Of a stretch of 64,000 nucleotides of DNA, positions 12,901-22,239 are shown in pieces. Positions within the stretch are counted from its first letter, which is position 1. Each line of letters begins with the position of its first letter. Source of the stretch: Closterium sp. Naga37s-1 (lineage: Eukaryota > Streptophyta > Zygnematophyceae > Desmidiales > Closteriaceae); assembly GCA_947471745.1 (NCBI GenBank), contig CANJKZ010000080.1, positions 3,574,001 through 3,638,000 on the forward strand. Reading direction: 5' to 3'. The position numbers and the translations under genes were made by a program. Under the pieces are notes generated by a model, which made no database searches, had not been told where the DNA came from, and saw only the letters and a program-made list of their open reading frames with translations.

Positions 12901-13612
12901 AGAAGGCGCTGCTGAAGTGCTGCAGCAGGAGCCTCTGGGAGGAGAACAGGCAGCAGATGTTGAAGGTGAAGCGTTGCAGCGGTCGTCTCCGTTTAACGGC
13001 TGGCACGCTTTTGAGGCTTGGAGAGCTCGATACTTCCGTAGCCAAACAATGCCGTCTCCTCTCAACCCCCTTGCAGTGCAGCAGCCACCATCCTCTTTAA
13101 AATCGTCACGTTCTTTAGTAAATTGCGCAGCAGCATTGGGTCCAGCGACGCCCTTTCTGCATCCAGACGCTCCGCTGTTTCTTCGCATACAGAGTTCGCC
13201 TCTTGTGTTGTCGGCCACACCAGGGGAGGCGCCAGAGAGGGTGGAAGAGTTGCCGAATGGGGCTCCGTGCATTCTGGGAAAACGTGGAGACCATGTGAAG
13301 GCAGAGGACGGACTGCAGAAGGATTGGTGGTTGGGAGAGGCGGGGATCAAGGGTGAGCATCTGGATCCATTTCATCGTGCAATTAAAAGGCAGGTCAGTG
13401 AGGGCCCAGTGGATGCCACAGGCATGCCTTCCCCAATAACACCTTCAGGTGTGCTCAAAGATGGACGCCTTGAGTCGAGGAAGTTTGACAAGGCGGATAT
13501 TGAGTGGATTTCAGCGCAAGAGGATCTTGCCGCACCTTGTCCTGCGGAGGTTGCCACCAATTTGCCACCTGTCTCGTTCAATAGCTTCATGCCTGTGCAT
13601 GACGCACGATAG
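7687..13612 (+). CDS. WRKY-type transcription factor with variant WLKYGSK core and long C-terminal tail (5' end incomplete)
   Basis: Two exons join cleanly. Exon A ends at 7886 and codes for DGFQWLKYGSKLLKSAGH. Exon B starts at 10276 after a CCCAG acceptor and codes for AYYRC, CPARKH and, at about 10399-10440, VTYEATHNHPPP. Joined in frame this gives KLLKSAGHRRAYYRC, the same spacing as the KVVKGNPNPRSYYRC of WRKY domains, and the intron sits where WRKY introns usually sit. The core heptapeptide is WLKYGSK in place of WRKYGQK. The finger is longer than usual between its Cys pairs and HNH (about 28 residues after the CPARKH Cys, normally 22-23). The tail of about 1,050 residues holds Gln-rich repeats, three GPAE(V/I)VRDEVQASR-like units, an Ala-rich helix and disorder. 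Plant WRKY proteins bind W-box DNA in the nucleus; the altered core could weaken or change that. The 5' exons were not found, and 7687 is only the start of the open frame. Confidence 0.78.
8150..9930 (+). repeat. CT-rich low-complexity tract in the WRKY intron
   Basis: The intron (7887-10275) is almost pure pyrimidine on the plus strand over about 1.5 kb. It includes a perfect (TCCC)n array of about 24 units near 8895-8992 and a run of about 31 C near 9897-9927. The proline/serine-rich open frames here, and the Glu/Gly/Arg-rich ones opposite, are composition artefacts. Confidence 0.9.
9770..10260 (+). repeat. Three decayed tandem copies of the WRKY AYYRC exon
   Basis: Segments beginning near 9775, 9951 and 10134 resemble the start of the functional exon at 10276 (CAGGGCATACTACCGCTGCA and the following CCAGCCTTCCCTGC). 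Each is followed by a related piece reading TGCAAGTA..TTCA.GCTCAG. Their frames are disrupted, so they look like failed duplicates of the exon within the intron. Confidence 0.6.
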
Positions 13613-14880
13613 GTTATAGCGTAAGTGCAGGGGTTATTATGGTAACTTGCACATTGTGTTGTAGCAACAGAGTGATGGTTATGTGTGCTCACTGTGTTGA
13701 GCTCTGTTGTTTTACCTGGCAATGTACTAGTAGTAGGTGCATGGAGAGCCTGTCAAAGGGAACCTGATGGAAGCTGTGAGCCAGAAGAAAGACGGAGAAT
13801 GCTTCAATCAGCCATTACATTATCTGATGCCAAATTGGACCTGCAATTATGAAGTTATGTGCCTGCCAGGCCCTTGAGCAGTCTCAGATTTGTGATTGTC
13901 AAACCTGAGATTGATAATCAGAGAGGCTTTCTCCATATACCGCATACTTTATGTCAGAAGATTGTGACTCACGTTCTCCATTTGAAATGCTGAAATTAAC
14001 TCCTAAACATTTTGGACATACGTCTGTTTTGATTATGAAGCCTGGGAGGGAACCGATCAAAAATGTGTCTCTTGTTTAGATCTGGTGATGATGCGTGACT
14101 GGGGGAGAAATCCATGACAGCAATAGTTGCTGATGAACATGGACTTCAGGCTGCATGTGATCTCAAAGTCACTTTTAGGTGAGGTTCAGGTAACCTGGTA
14201 GCCTCTTAGGGGATCCCAAATATGGTCAGCCTTGGGGTCGTCCATTGGAGATGAACATAAAACAAGGTATCTGCTTCAGCACTTCTGGACTTCATAAGGA
14301 GATTCTCATGTCAGGGGGACATATATCCTGCGAAACCATGGCGAATGAGTACTGGGACGCAACAGCTTAGGAACCCGATTTTCTTAAATGTAGTACGCAG
14401 TTACCTTTGCCGTTAGAAGTTGCCAGTAAAAGGAGTGACGTGGATTATTTGTAAACAAATAAACAAAGCTCTGTGAGGTTGTGATGGTAGCACTGATAGA
14501 AGGCAAAGGAGACTGAAAAGTTGGTGATGCTGCTAAGCGCAATCTATCACCAACCACCAGTCAACCCACAAACGCACGAGCTATATTACTTGGGTGGTGC
14601 TCGTAATGACCGCATCATGACTCATGACTCAATGAGTCATTGAAAGGAATAACACTCCGAAACTACTAGTGATAAGAAAACGGGGACTATTACTACTACT
14701 AGTGAACGAAACACATGAAACACATACCAAAGCAAGACGACCCAACAATTGATATGCCTTATGGTTTGCTCATGGCGTCTTATGGGGAATCTGAGATTGC
14801 ACAAGGCTGGGATGGGAACGGAACGGAACTGCAGGGCCTGCGAAACGGAAGTGACATTTTTTGCCTGGTCAGGGACGGAG
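13613..14880. other. 3' flank of the WRKY gene
   Basis: No protein-coding or RNA gene is seen. The sequence is of ordinary base composition and probably contains the 3' UTR. A short palindromic ATGACTCAATGAGTCAT lies near 14623-14640. Confidence 0.4.
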
Positions 14881-15975
14881 CTTGGCTGATGTGAAGGCAA
14901 GAAATCCTGCTGAATCAAACCCTAGATGGGCGGAGGCAGCCAGCCACATGGTCCTTCCTTCCTGACATGCAGAATCAAACCCCACCCCGTCCTTGCTGCC
15001 TCAGGGCAATGTTCGGCTGCCACAGGGGATGGAGGGAGGGGATGGGATGGAGCATCAGAACGCCGAGCCTCCTGGTTCGATCTGTTCGAACCAGGCAGAA
15101 CACTTCGGTCAGACATGAAAATTGTGAAAAAAGTGTCGGACGTGAGCCTAAAACGCGACGCGAACCCGCGCTAGGCTTGAACCCGCGTCGCGTCCTCCCC
15201 CCAATTCCCCCCCATGGCAGAAAAACTCCGCCCTAGTGTTCAGGGCATGGAAAGTGCATTCCCGTGGGTGGTCTCAGCCCACGGGGAATGAAAAATCCAT
15301 GCCCCCTTCCACAATTTTCGTGTATACGTTTACTCCACACTCTAAAAAACAAAACACCCGGACATTAAAATTATAATGCTAAACACAAAGATTTGAAATG
15401 AACTCGCCAAAATTTACTAAGGTCGAATCGTCCTTTGCACCCTTTAATTCATTAATGGTGTACAGAATTCAAGTAGAGCAAGCTACCCAAACAAATCGCA
15501 ACAGTAAATTCGGGAAAACTGTTCAGCTCGCGAAGTTTCGTTTCGTGCGGCTGCAGTTTCGTGGGCCCCCATTTCCCGAGTCGCTCCTCCGCGCCTTTTC
15601 CCCCAAACTTTCCGCTTCCGCCTGGACTCCAGACTTGGAGTCAACGACGGTTGACTCCGAGCTGACCACCCCGAACTAGAAACCCTAGCTGCAAATCTGA
15701 TCCCTCCCCCCATCCCTCGGTCGATCCCCTGTGGCAGCCGAACATCGCCCAGCAGAAGCGAAGGAGCCTGCCATACGTAAACCGCGATCCCGAGTTCTGA
15801 TTCTCCCCGCCCTTTTCCGCACCTCCGCTCCCCTTGCTCTCTTCACCATGCTCTGGCCTCGACTTGATTTGTTTGGTCGAACCGATAAAGTAGGTTCGTG
15901 CTGCGCTGGCCGTCGCTCGGCTGACGAGACGAAACGATGACTCCAGGGATTCCGCTTCACATCACGTCACGAACC
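14880..15975. repeat. Possible foldback or inverted-repeat element
   Basis: A near-perfect inverted pair is visible: GCAATGTTCGGCTGCCACAG near 15003-15030 and its complement at 15724-15750. Weaker inverted similarity lies further out (GATGTGAAG near 14889 against CTTCACATC near 15955, and AAACCCTAG near both arms). No target duplication was found, so the boundaries are approximate. Confidence 0.4.
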
Positions 15976-16481
15976 ACCTCTCACATGACTGTTGGGTCAA
16001 GGCAGAGTACACCGCAGCACAATCATTTTTCATTGACTCGACAATTATAACTCAGCATGTTACTCGATAATATAACTCAGCAGGTTATCCGATGATTAAA
16101 ACTCAGCATTCTAAAAACTGCTATCATAAACTTCCCTTACACAACAATGTTATCCAGACAACTTACATCAACCACCGGGTGACTGATCCTAATACGTGTG
16201 AATCTAACATACAACAGCCTGTACATGTTCTACCAGCACTATGAAAGCTTCGCTGAGGGCGTTGACATTCTTGCATCAACTGCCAATTGAAAATCGAATT
16301 AGTGTGAGAGAGGGATAGTAAGTGAGCATGCCATGAGTGACCAGAAAAACATGTACGGTAAAAAGAAGAAAAGAATTAAGCCTTGCCCATATACCAAACA
16401 CCAAGAAAATCCACCAACATTCCTTGAGACAGCCCAAAGAAAAGGGAAGAGGGGAGAGGGAGGAAGAGGGGGGAGGGAGGA
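15976..16481. other. Unassigned spacer
   Basis: AT-richer sequence between the inverted-repeat region and the MAN1-like gene, probably that gene's 3' flank. Three related ACTCAGCA(T/G)-type motifs occur near 16050-16110. No gene is seen. Confidence 0.4.
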
Positions 16482-19400
16482 TCACCAGCAGAATTGGAGC
16501 AGGCAGAATAACTTACACGCACTGGCACAGCCACTCCACATGACCGATTCCTCACCCTGCAATTTCAACGCCACAAATCCCTTACGCCAACCCTCGCGTC
16601 CCACAGATAGCTTACCCTGCCACTCCCACACAACCTTCGTTGCATCCGCCACGATTCGTGGATAGACCAGGATTCTGTAATCGCCTTCAACCCACTGCCG
16701 AACCTCCCTCCACAGCCTCTCCACCGCATGCTGGCGCCTCTTTTCACTCCGCTGTTTAATCGCAACTTGCACTGTAGCAATTACAGTACCAAGTACTGTA
16801 GATGGTGAATCAGAGGATGTGTGGACTCCAACTTGAGGTGGAAACAGGTGCACTCGAAGCGCCTCTTCCATAACCCAGGACTGGCCGGCGTATCCCGTCT
16901 GCATCCGGCAGGACTCGGCATCTTGTGCAGCTTGCTGTAGCAGCACACAGACATGAGTGTATGTTGTTCTGACCACCTCTTCCCACTCTCTCCGCCTCTT
17001 TATCATCAAGCCAGCAACAGCAAACAGAATCCCACAGGGCAGGGCCAGAAGAAGGTCTAACCAATGAGAAGCCACCACATACCATGCCCAGCAGCTGTTG
17101 CACACCAGCTCTTGTGCCAGGTCATCCGGGCAGGTAAAAGTTTTCTCCCTCCTGCCCGGACGGAGCAGAGTCTCACCCGACTGAACTCTGGCAAACGCCC
17201 TATCAGCAACCAGTGCAACGAGAAAATCCGTCTCATGCTTGCTCGAACCTGACTCTGCCTCCCGTGATCCCCCCTCCTGCTGCTGCTGTTGCTGCTGTTC
17301 CAGCTGCTCCTGTTGCCAACCATCCAGTATCAAACTTGCTGGTGACAATGCTGCTTCTGCCAGCGGAGGCACAGGAACGGCGGATGATGCACTGCCTTGG
17401 GCGGAAGACTGAAGAGGAAAGGCAGAGGCAGGGGCCATGGGAAGATCAAGAGCCTCTCTCACCTCCCACTCACTCACATACCCACTCCCACTCCTTCCTG
17501 CAAAGGCGTCTCCTTCCGTATTCACCCACCGGCACGCCTTCCCATCACCCCCAGCACTGCAACTCCCACCACCCGCATCTCTGTAAACAGTTCCTATACT
17601 GTGCAGAATCATCTGGATTACAGATTGTGTAGCCTTCCTGATCCCATCTGCCAGGCTGGCAGGTGCATCCGCACACATCTGCCACGCACGTTTCTGACAC
17701 GCCCAGCCAACCACGTCCCTCTCCAGAGCTGCCACTTGTCGGTCCACAATTGGGTCAGGAACGCACGCAGGGGAGGACGAGACAAGGGCATACCACCAGG
17801 TGATCTTCCCGCCACTGTTACTGTCCTCTAGCCCCCTGGTGGTACTGCTACTGCCACTGCCACTGCCACTGCCAATGCTGCTGCCACTGCTGCTCCCACT
17901 GCCACTGCCACTGCCACTGCCACTGCCACTGCCACTGCTGCTGCTACTACTGCTGGTTTGTCTGTAACTGGCGCCCAATCGGCTGCGGTCTGAAGCACGG
18001 CTGTAGCGGGGACGGTTGTAGCCTGAAGCAGGGCTGTAGCTGGGAAGGCACTTAGCTACTCCAATGGAGCATTCAGCGTGGTCTGGGCACGGCCGGCAGC
18101 GAACAGCAGAGGCCGCAGGGGGAGGAGAGGACTGAGAGAGAGAGTACAGAGGGGAGTGACGAGAAGGAGACATGGCGGGTGCATGTGCGACCGTGGAGAG
18201 AAAAAGAGGCTCGTGCTGCTGTGGCAATACCGACGATGACAGCGAATCAGGCTCCCCAGAGGTGGATTTTGAATGGCTGTTGCCATGGGTGTCACAGAAG
18301 GGAAGCAAGCGGTGCTCCAGGGACTGAATGAGCGTCCACGCAGAGGAGTACACGCCTGCTGCCACGCCCACCATGGCCACCAGCTGCACTGCCTGCAGCA
18401 GCACCATGTGCACCGACCAGGACCATGCAGCACGCCCCTGCTTCCTGTTCCTCGCAGGCCTGCTCTCTTTCTTCTGCCTGCTTGAGGCCGACAGGCGAGG
18501 CGATGACACTGGAGGGACGGCACGGTGAGACGTGGGGAAGAGCAGCTGGCGTGGTAGGATGGGTGAGGGGCGAGGAGCAGAGGGAGGCACGCCTGGCAGG
18601 CTCGCAGCAGCAGCATTTCCAGTGGTGGGAGCTGGTGCAAAAGATCCTCCTGCTGCTGCTGCTGACAATGATGCTGATGGCGATGCTGAAGATGGTGCTA
18701 CTGACGATGATGATGCTCCTGCTCCTGCTGCTGCTGATGTTGATGTTGATGCTGATGTTCTAGTTGTGCGAGTGGAAGGGGTTCCTCCAGTCGACGACGC
18801 ACGGCGGATTGCCAAGCCTTTCAATCGCCGGAACACGGCAAGGAGGAACGACAGTAAGAAGGAAAGGAATGAGGAAAGCAGGAGCCAGGGGAAAAACACA
18901 CTCGCGGAGACCCCGCCTACCACTCTACCCCCTTGCGTCCTACCCCAGAACCACCCCCAGGTACCATCGCGCGTCTCCAGATTCCCATCTCCACCATCTC
19001 CACCTGCAGCACCCACACCTGCACTTGCCTCTCCACCATCGTCATTTCCTCCATTACTCCCTGCCCATGCTGATCCACGCACATGACGCCTGTGCTGCTC
19101 TGTGTCGGGATTGAGACCTCTGGTGAGTCCATGAGGAGGGATATGGGGGAAATCGAGAGCAGAGAAGAAGGAGATGGTATCTGACTCCTCCTCTTTCTGT
19201 TGGTGCTGCTGCTGCTGCTGCACACGCCATTGGTGCTGACGGTTTCCCTGCTGCGGTTGCTGCTCTTGCTGCTGTTCCCCGGACTGGAACATGTGCTCCT
19301 TTTTACCATACACATCAGGGCCTGCTTCGTCCTCCCTCTCCGGCCGTCCCTGCATCAAAGAGCTGCCCCACCACCACCACCACCACCACCACCATCTTTT

Positions 19401-20411
19401 GCTCCTGTTCTCCTCCTGGACCCTCTTCGCTCCCCATCCCTCAGGTGTTTCCTCAGGTGTTTCCCAGGATTCAGCAGCTGTTTTGCCAGGCGTTGGCACC
19501 ACCGTAGCTCCTCGTTTAGCTCCTACCGTTGCTCCTGCTGCTGCTTCAACAGCTCTCTTATGCCCTGCGGTAGCACATGCGCTCCCGGCTGTCGAAGGGG
19601 TCGACTTCCCCCCCTCCTGCAGCTTCCCACGCCGCTGCTGCTGATCCACCGCGGACAGAGGCTCGCCAGAACGAGCAGAAGTTAACGCATCATCATATAC
19701 CGATCCCGTGGGAGGCGTGAAGGGCGTGTTCAGTGGCGCGCGCGTGTCAGGCGAGCCCATGGGAGGCGAGAAGAGCGTATTCAGTGAACCAAGCTGCGGA
19801 GACGCGAAGGAGAGAGGAGCACCGGGGGAAGCGAGCAGCGGAAGAGCCATCCGGAGGTAGTAGGCGCGTTTGTGCTCTCGAGGGGAGAGATCCACGCCTT
19901 GATCGAGAAGCCACTGTTTCAGCTGAGCCGTGCTCATGGATCTCAGCTCCTGCTCCCGCGCGTATCTCCGCTGCTGCTCCTGCTGCTGTCGTTGCTGCTG
20001 GTACTGGTGCTGCTCTTGCTGTTGCTCGATTTGTTGCCTCTGCTGCCGCTGCTGCTCCTCCTGAAACCATCTCTCTGATTCGCCGACGGCAACAGATGAA
20101 CCCCGAGCCGTCGGATCTTGTCTCGGAGGCCCATTGCCAGCCGTCCGATCGTAACCCGCATCTCGTTCGCCCCGATTCGTCCTTAGCCAATCTAGAGCGA
20201 TCTGAAGGTAATATCGACGGTGGTGATCGCGAGGAGAGAGAGACACGCCGCGTGAAAGGAGGAAATCCTTTAGCTCGCTGATCCGCATAGCTCGTATCTC
20301 CTGCTCTGAAACTGGCGAATTGTTCCCGTTCTCAGCCTGAGGGCGTCGGTAAGCGTCAAATCCAGCGTCAGGGTGTCGAAAAGGGTCCATTCTATTCGAG
20401 ATTCCGGTCAT
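16482..20411 (-). CDS. MAN1/Src1-like inner nuclear membrane protein (HeH/LEM + MSC domains)
   Basis: This 1,309-residue single open frame starts at 20411. Two helix-extension-helix (LEM-like) units lie at the N-terminus: ISELKDFLLSRGVSLSP near residues 43-60 and TAQLKQWLLDQGVDLSPREH near 155-175. A long low-complexity region with Gln and Trp runs follows. A hydrophobic span (FFPWLLLSSFLSFLL, about 505-530), a second span near 670 and a third (LALPCGILFAVAGLM, about 1,120) bound a luminal part. That part carries CRPCPDHAEC near 770, a hallmark of Man1-Src1 C-terminal (MSC) domains. The end has the MSC signature RLWREVRQWVEGDYRILVYP and VVWEWQG. In fungi and animals such proteins tether chromatin to the inner nuclear membrane and watch nuclear-pore assembly. 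A 5' copy of the gene lies at 34365-35885. The last about 40 residues are unusual and may hide a missed intron. Confidence 0.82.
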   Translation of the reverse strand: MTGISNRMDPFRHPDAGFDAYRRPQAENGNNSPVSEQEIRAMRISELKDFLLSRGVSLSPRDHHRRYYLQIALDWLRTNRGERDAGYDRTAGNGPPRQDPTARGSSVAVGESERWFQEEQQRQQRQQIEQQQEQHQYQQQRQQQEQQRRYAREQELRSMSTAQLKQWLLDQGVDLSPREHKRAYYLRMALPLLASPGAPLSFASPQLGSLNTLFSPPMGSPDTRAPLNTPFTPPTGSVYDDALTSARSGEPLSAVDQQQRRGKLQEGGKSTPSTAGSACATAGHKRAVEAAAGATVGAKRGATVVPTPGKTAAESWETPEETPEGWGAKRVQEENRSKRWWWWWWWWWGSSLMQGRPEREDEAGPDVYGKKEHMFQSGEQQQEQQPQQGNRQHQWRVQQQQQHQQKEEESDTISFFSALDFPHIPPHGLTRGLNPDTEQHRRHVRGSAWAGSNGGNDDGGEASAGVGAAGGDGGDGNLETRDGTWGWFWGRTQGGRVVGGVSASVFFPWLLLSSFLSFLLSFLLAVFRRLKGLAIRRASSTGGTPSTRTTRTSASTSTSAAAGAGASSSSVAPSSASPSASLSAAAAGGSFAPAPTTGNAAAASLPGVPPSAPRPSPILPRQLLFPTSHRAVPPVSSPRLSASSRQKKESRPARNRKQGRAAWSWSVHMVLLQAVQLVAMVGVAAGVYSSAWTLIQSLEHRLLPFCDTHGNSHSKSTSGEPDSLSSSVLPQQHEPLFLSTVAHAPAMSPSRHSPLYSLSQSSPPPAASAVRCRPCPDHAECSIGVAKCLPSYSPASGYNRPRYSRASDRSRLGASYRQTSSSSSSSGSGSGSGSGSGSGSSSGSSIGSGSGSGSSSTTRGLEDSNSGGKITWWYALVSSSPACVPDPIVDRQVAALERDVVGWACQKRAWQMCADAPASLADGIRKATQSVIQMILHSIGTVYRDAGGGSCSAGGDGKACRWVNTEGDAFAGRSGSGYVSEWEVREALDLPMAPASAFPLQSSAQGSASSAVPVPPLAEAALSPASLILDGWQQEQLEQQQQQQQEGGSREAESGSSKHETDFLVALVADRAFARVQSGETLLRPGRREKTFTCPDDLAQELVCNSCWAWYVVASHWLDLLLALPCGILFAVAGLMIKRRREWEEVVRTTYTHVCVLLQQAAQDAESCRMQTGYAGQSWVMEEALRVHLFPPQVGVHTSSDSPSTVLGTVIATVQVAIKQRSEKRRQHAVERLWREVRQWVEGDYRILVYPRIVADATKVVWEWQGKLSVGREGWRKGFVALKLQGEESVMWSGCASACKLFCLLQFCW

Positions 20412-20867
20412 GCCAGAACAGTGTAACGAAGAGCGACGAACCTATACGTGTAGCTACTACCCCTCGTGCCAGACGTATACAGAGGAGCCTACCTACCGCG
20501 TGACGTAACACCTTGTGTCAGAACTACGTACGAGGAAATTCATTACGAACGACCGAACTATTTTGCTTAGATAAAACTCTGTTTTAGTATATATATTCCA
20601 GTCCGTCCGTACAAACCAACCACTCTAACCCTACTCAAGACACTAACATTATGTGCGGAACACCCTACGCTAACTCTACCGACCAGGTCCCTGGTATCAA
20701 TCACTAGGCTCAAGAACATAGAGACAGGAAGCACTTGTGACTGATTCAGAGTAGATGTTTTTGAATGTGCACCCAGAACGAAATCCACAATTGGCGATTG
20801 TTTCTGATCAACATGGAAGAGGCGTAATGGAGACGAGGGAAAAAAAGACGAAATGGTGCAAGAGAAT
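20412..20867 (-). promoter_or_regulatory. Upstream region of the MAN1-like gene
   Basis: This stretch between the gene and the tRNA is clearly related to 35886-36361 upstream of the second copy (shared ACACCTTGTGTCAGAACTAC and CCAGTCCGTCCGTACAAACC), so it was part of the duplicated block. Promoter motifs were not defined. Confidence 0.5.
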
Positions 20868-20939
20868 TGCCCCAGCTGAGGATTGAACTCAGGACCTTTC
20901 GCTTACGAAGCGAACGCACTACCACTGTGCTACTGAGGC
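20868..20939 (-). tRNA. tRNA-Thr (anticodon CGU), copy 1
   Basis: The minus strand folds into a full cloverleaf of 72 nt: acceptor GCCTCAG/CTGGGGC, D stem GCAC/GTGC, anticodon stem TTCGC/GCGAA with loop TTCGTAA (anticodon CGT), T stem CTGAG/CTCAG with loop TTCAATC, and discriminator A. CCA is not encoded, as expected for a nuclear gene. A run of seven T on the minus strand about 22 nt downstream could terminate RNA polymerase III. Confidence 0.9.
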
Positions 20940-21362
20940 GCGATACTTGAAGTACCAAAACAATCTGAAAATATTTTTTAAGCATGAGACCTTCCCATGT
21001 TGTGGAGCTGTTATGGGTGCAATGGAACGAGATAGCGAGGATATGCGAAAACATGCAATGGTCGTGAAACATTTGGGATTTTTTTCCGAACGAACGTACG
21101 GTTCGGAAAATTACCGCTCTGAAACGTATTGAGACCTACTTGAAGAACGTGTTTGACAAATTGACCCAATTTCCACCGTTCAGGCTGTACGGTTCGTTTG
21201 TAAACTTTCCCAAATGTTCTACGCCCTTACGCAGTACGTGCGAACGAACTAATACTAGCTTTGCATCGAGGTTCGGGCTAGCCCCGAAGCGTAGGCCGAC
21301 TCGGCCGGGCCAGCGGTGCATGGTTTGGTGAAACAGTGCGCGCGAAGTTGGCGAAGGCCCGC
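20940..21362. other. Junction region between the tandem copies
   Basis: Unassigned sequence between tRNA copy 1 and the truncated end of the second MAN1-like copy. Palindromic pieces such as CGAACGTACGGTTCG occur near 21090-21105. Homology to the first gene copy begins abruptly at about 21363. Confidence 0.45.
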
Positions 21363-21727
21363 TAGGATGGGTGAGGGGCGAGGAGCAGAGGGAGGCACGC
21401 CTGGCAGGCTCGCAGCAGCAGCATTTCCAGTGGTGGGAGCTGGTGCAAAAGATCCTCCTGCTGCTGCTGCTGACAATGATGCTGATGGCGATGCTGAAGA
21501 TGGTGCTACTGACGATGATGATGCTCCTGCTCCTGCTGCTGCTGATGTTGATGTTGATGCTGATGTTCTAGTTGTGCGAGTGGAAGGGGTTCCTCCAGTC
21601 GACGACGCACGGCGGATTGCCAAGCCTTTCAATCGCCGGAACACGGCAAGGAGGAACGACAGTAAGAAGGAAAGGAATGAGGAAAGCAGGAGCCAGGGGA
21701 AAAACACACTCGCGGAGACCCCGCCTA
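21363..21727 (-). pseudogene. Second MAN1-like copy, distal fragment
   Basis: This is near-identical to 18555-18926 of the intact gene. It covers the first membrane span (FFPWLLLSSFLSFLL) and the Ser/Ala/Thr-rich stretch after it. Homology stops at 21363, so everything from the luminal domain to the C-terminus is missing. It continues the same gene copy as 34365-35885; the transposon at 21728-34364 separates them. Confidence 0.88.
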
Positions 21728-21740
21728 CATCGCGGAAAAG
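21728..21740 (+). repeat. Left terminal inverted repeat of the Plavaka-type element
   Basis: CATCGCGGAAAAG, preceded by target TA at 21726-21727. It is the perfect reverse complement of 34352-34364. Confidence 0.9.
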
Positions 21741-22239
21741 TCAGGTGCTCAATTTTCATGTGAGTGGGTTTTTCTACGGAAAACCATACAAAAAGTGCCA
21801 GCGAGTACCCAAAACGTCCCAAAACACATGTGACACAAATGTCACGGCAGGGCTCAAACCCTTAGCCTCAAAACGGCCCCGCGAAAATCGAGGCGCGCAT
21901 TTCCCCTCGTGGGACGCACCTTGCCTCGAATCGCACATTTGGCGCGAGCACGTCATCGAGCTCTACGAAAGCAACGCCGTCATTTCCGCTCTACACCAGA
22001 TGCCCTCCTTAAAACATTTACTGTTTGCAGCAAGGTGCCAACATCTACACCAGTGGGATACTATTGATCATGGTAAAAGTGATGCAACATCCACCCAACC
22101 AAGTGACGCATCTGGTTAAAAAAAAAAAACCATTAAAGGGGCCACCTCATGTGTCTACTGAGTTATCGTCAATTGCGTCCAGATCAGCGCACATTGCCAC
22201 AGTGGACCCACACGTCACGGCAATAAAAACCCACCACCC

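Noticed and set aside
18425-20281. Plus-strand open frames opposite the MAN1-like gene
   Set aside because: Shadows of the minus-strand CDS, rich in Leu/Met or His runs from trinucleotide repeats.
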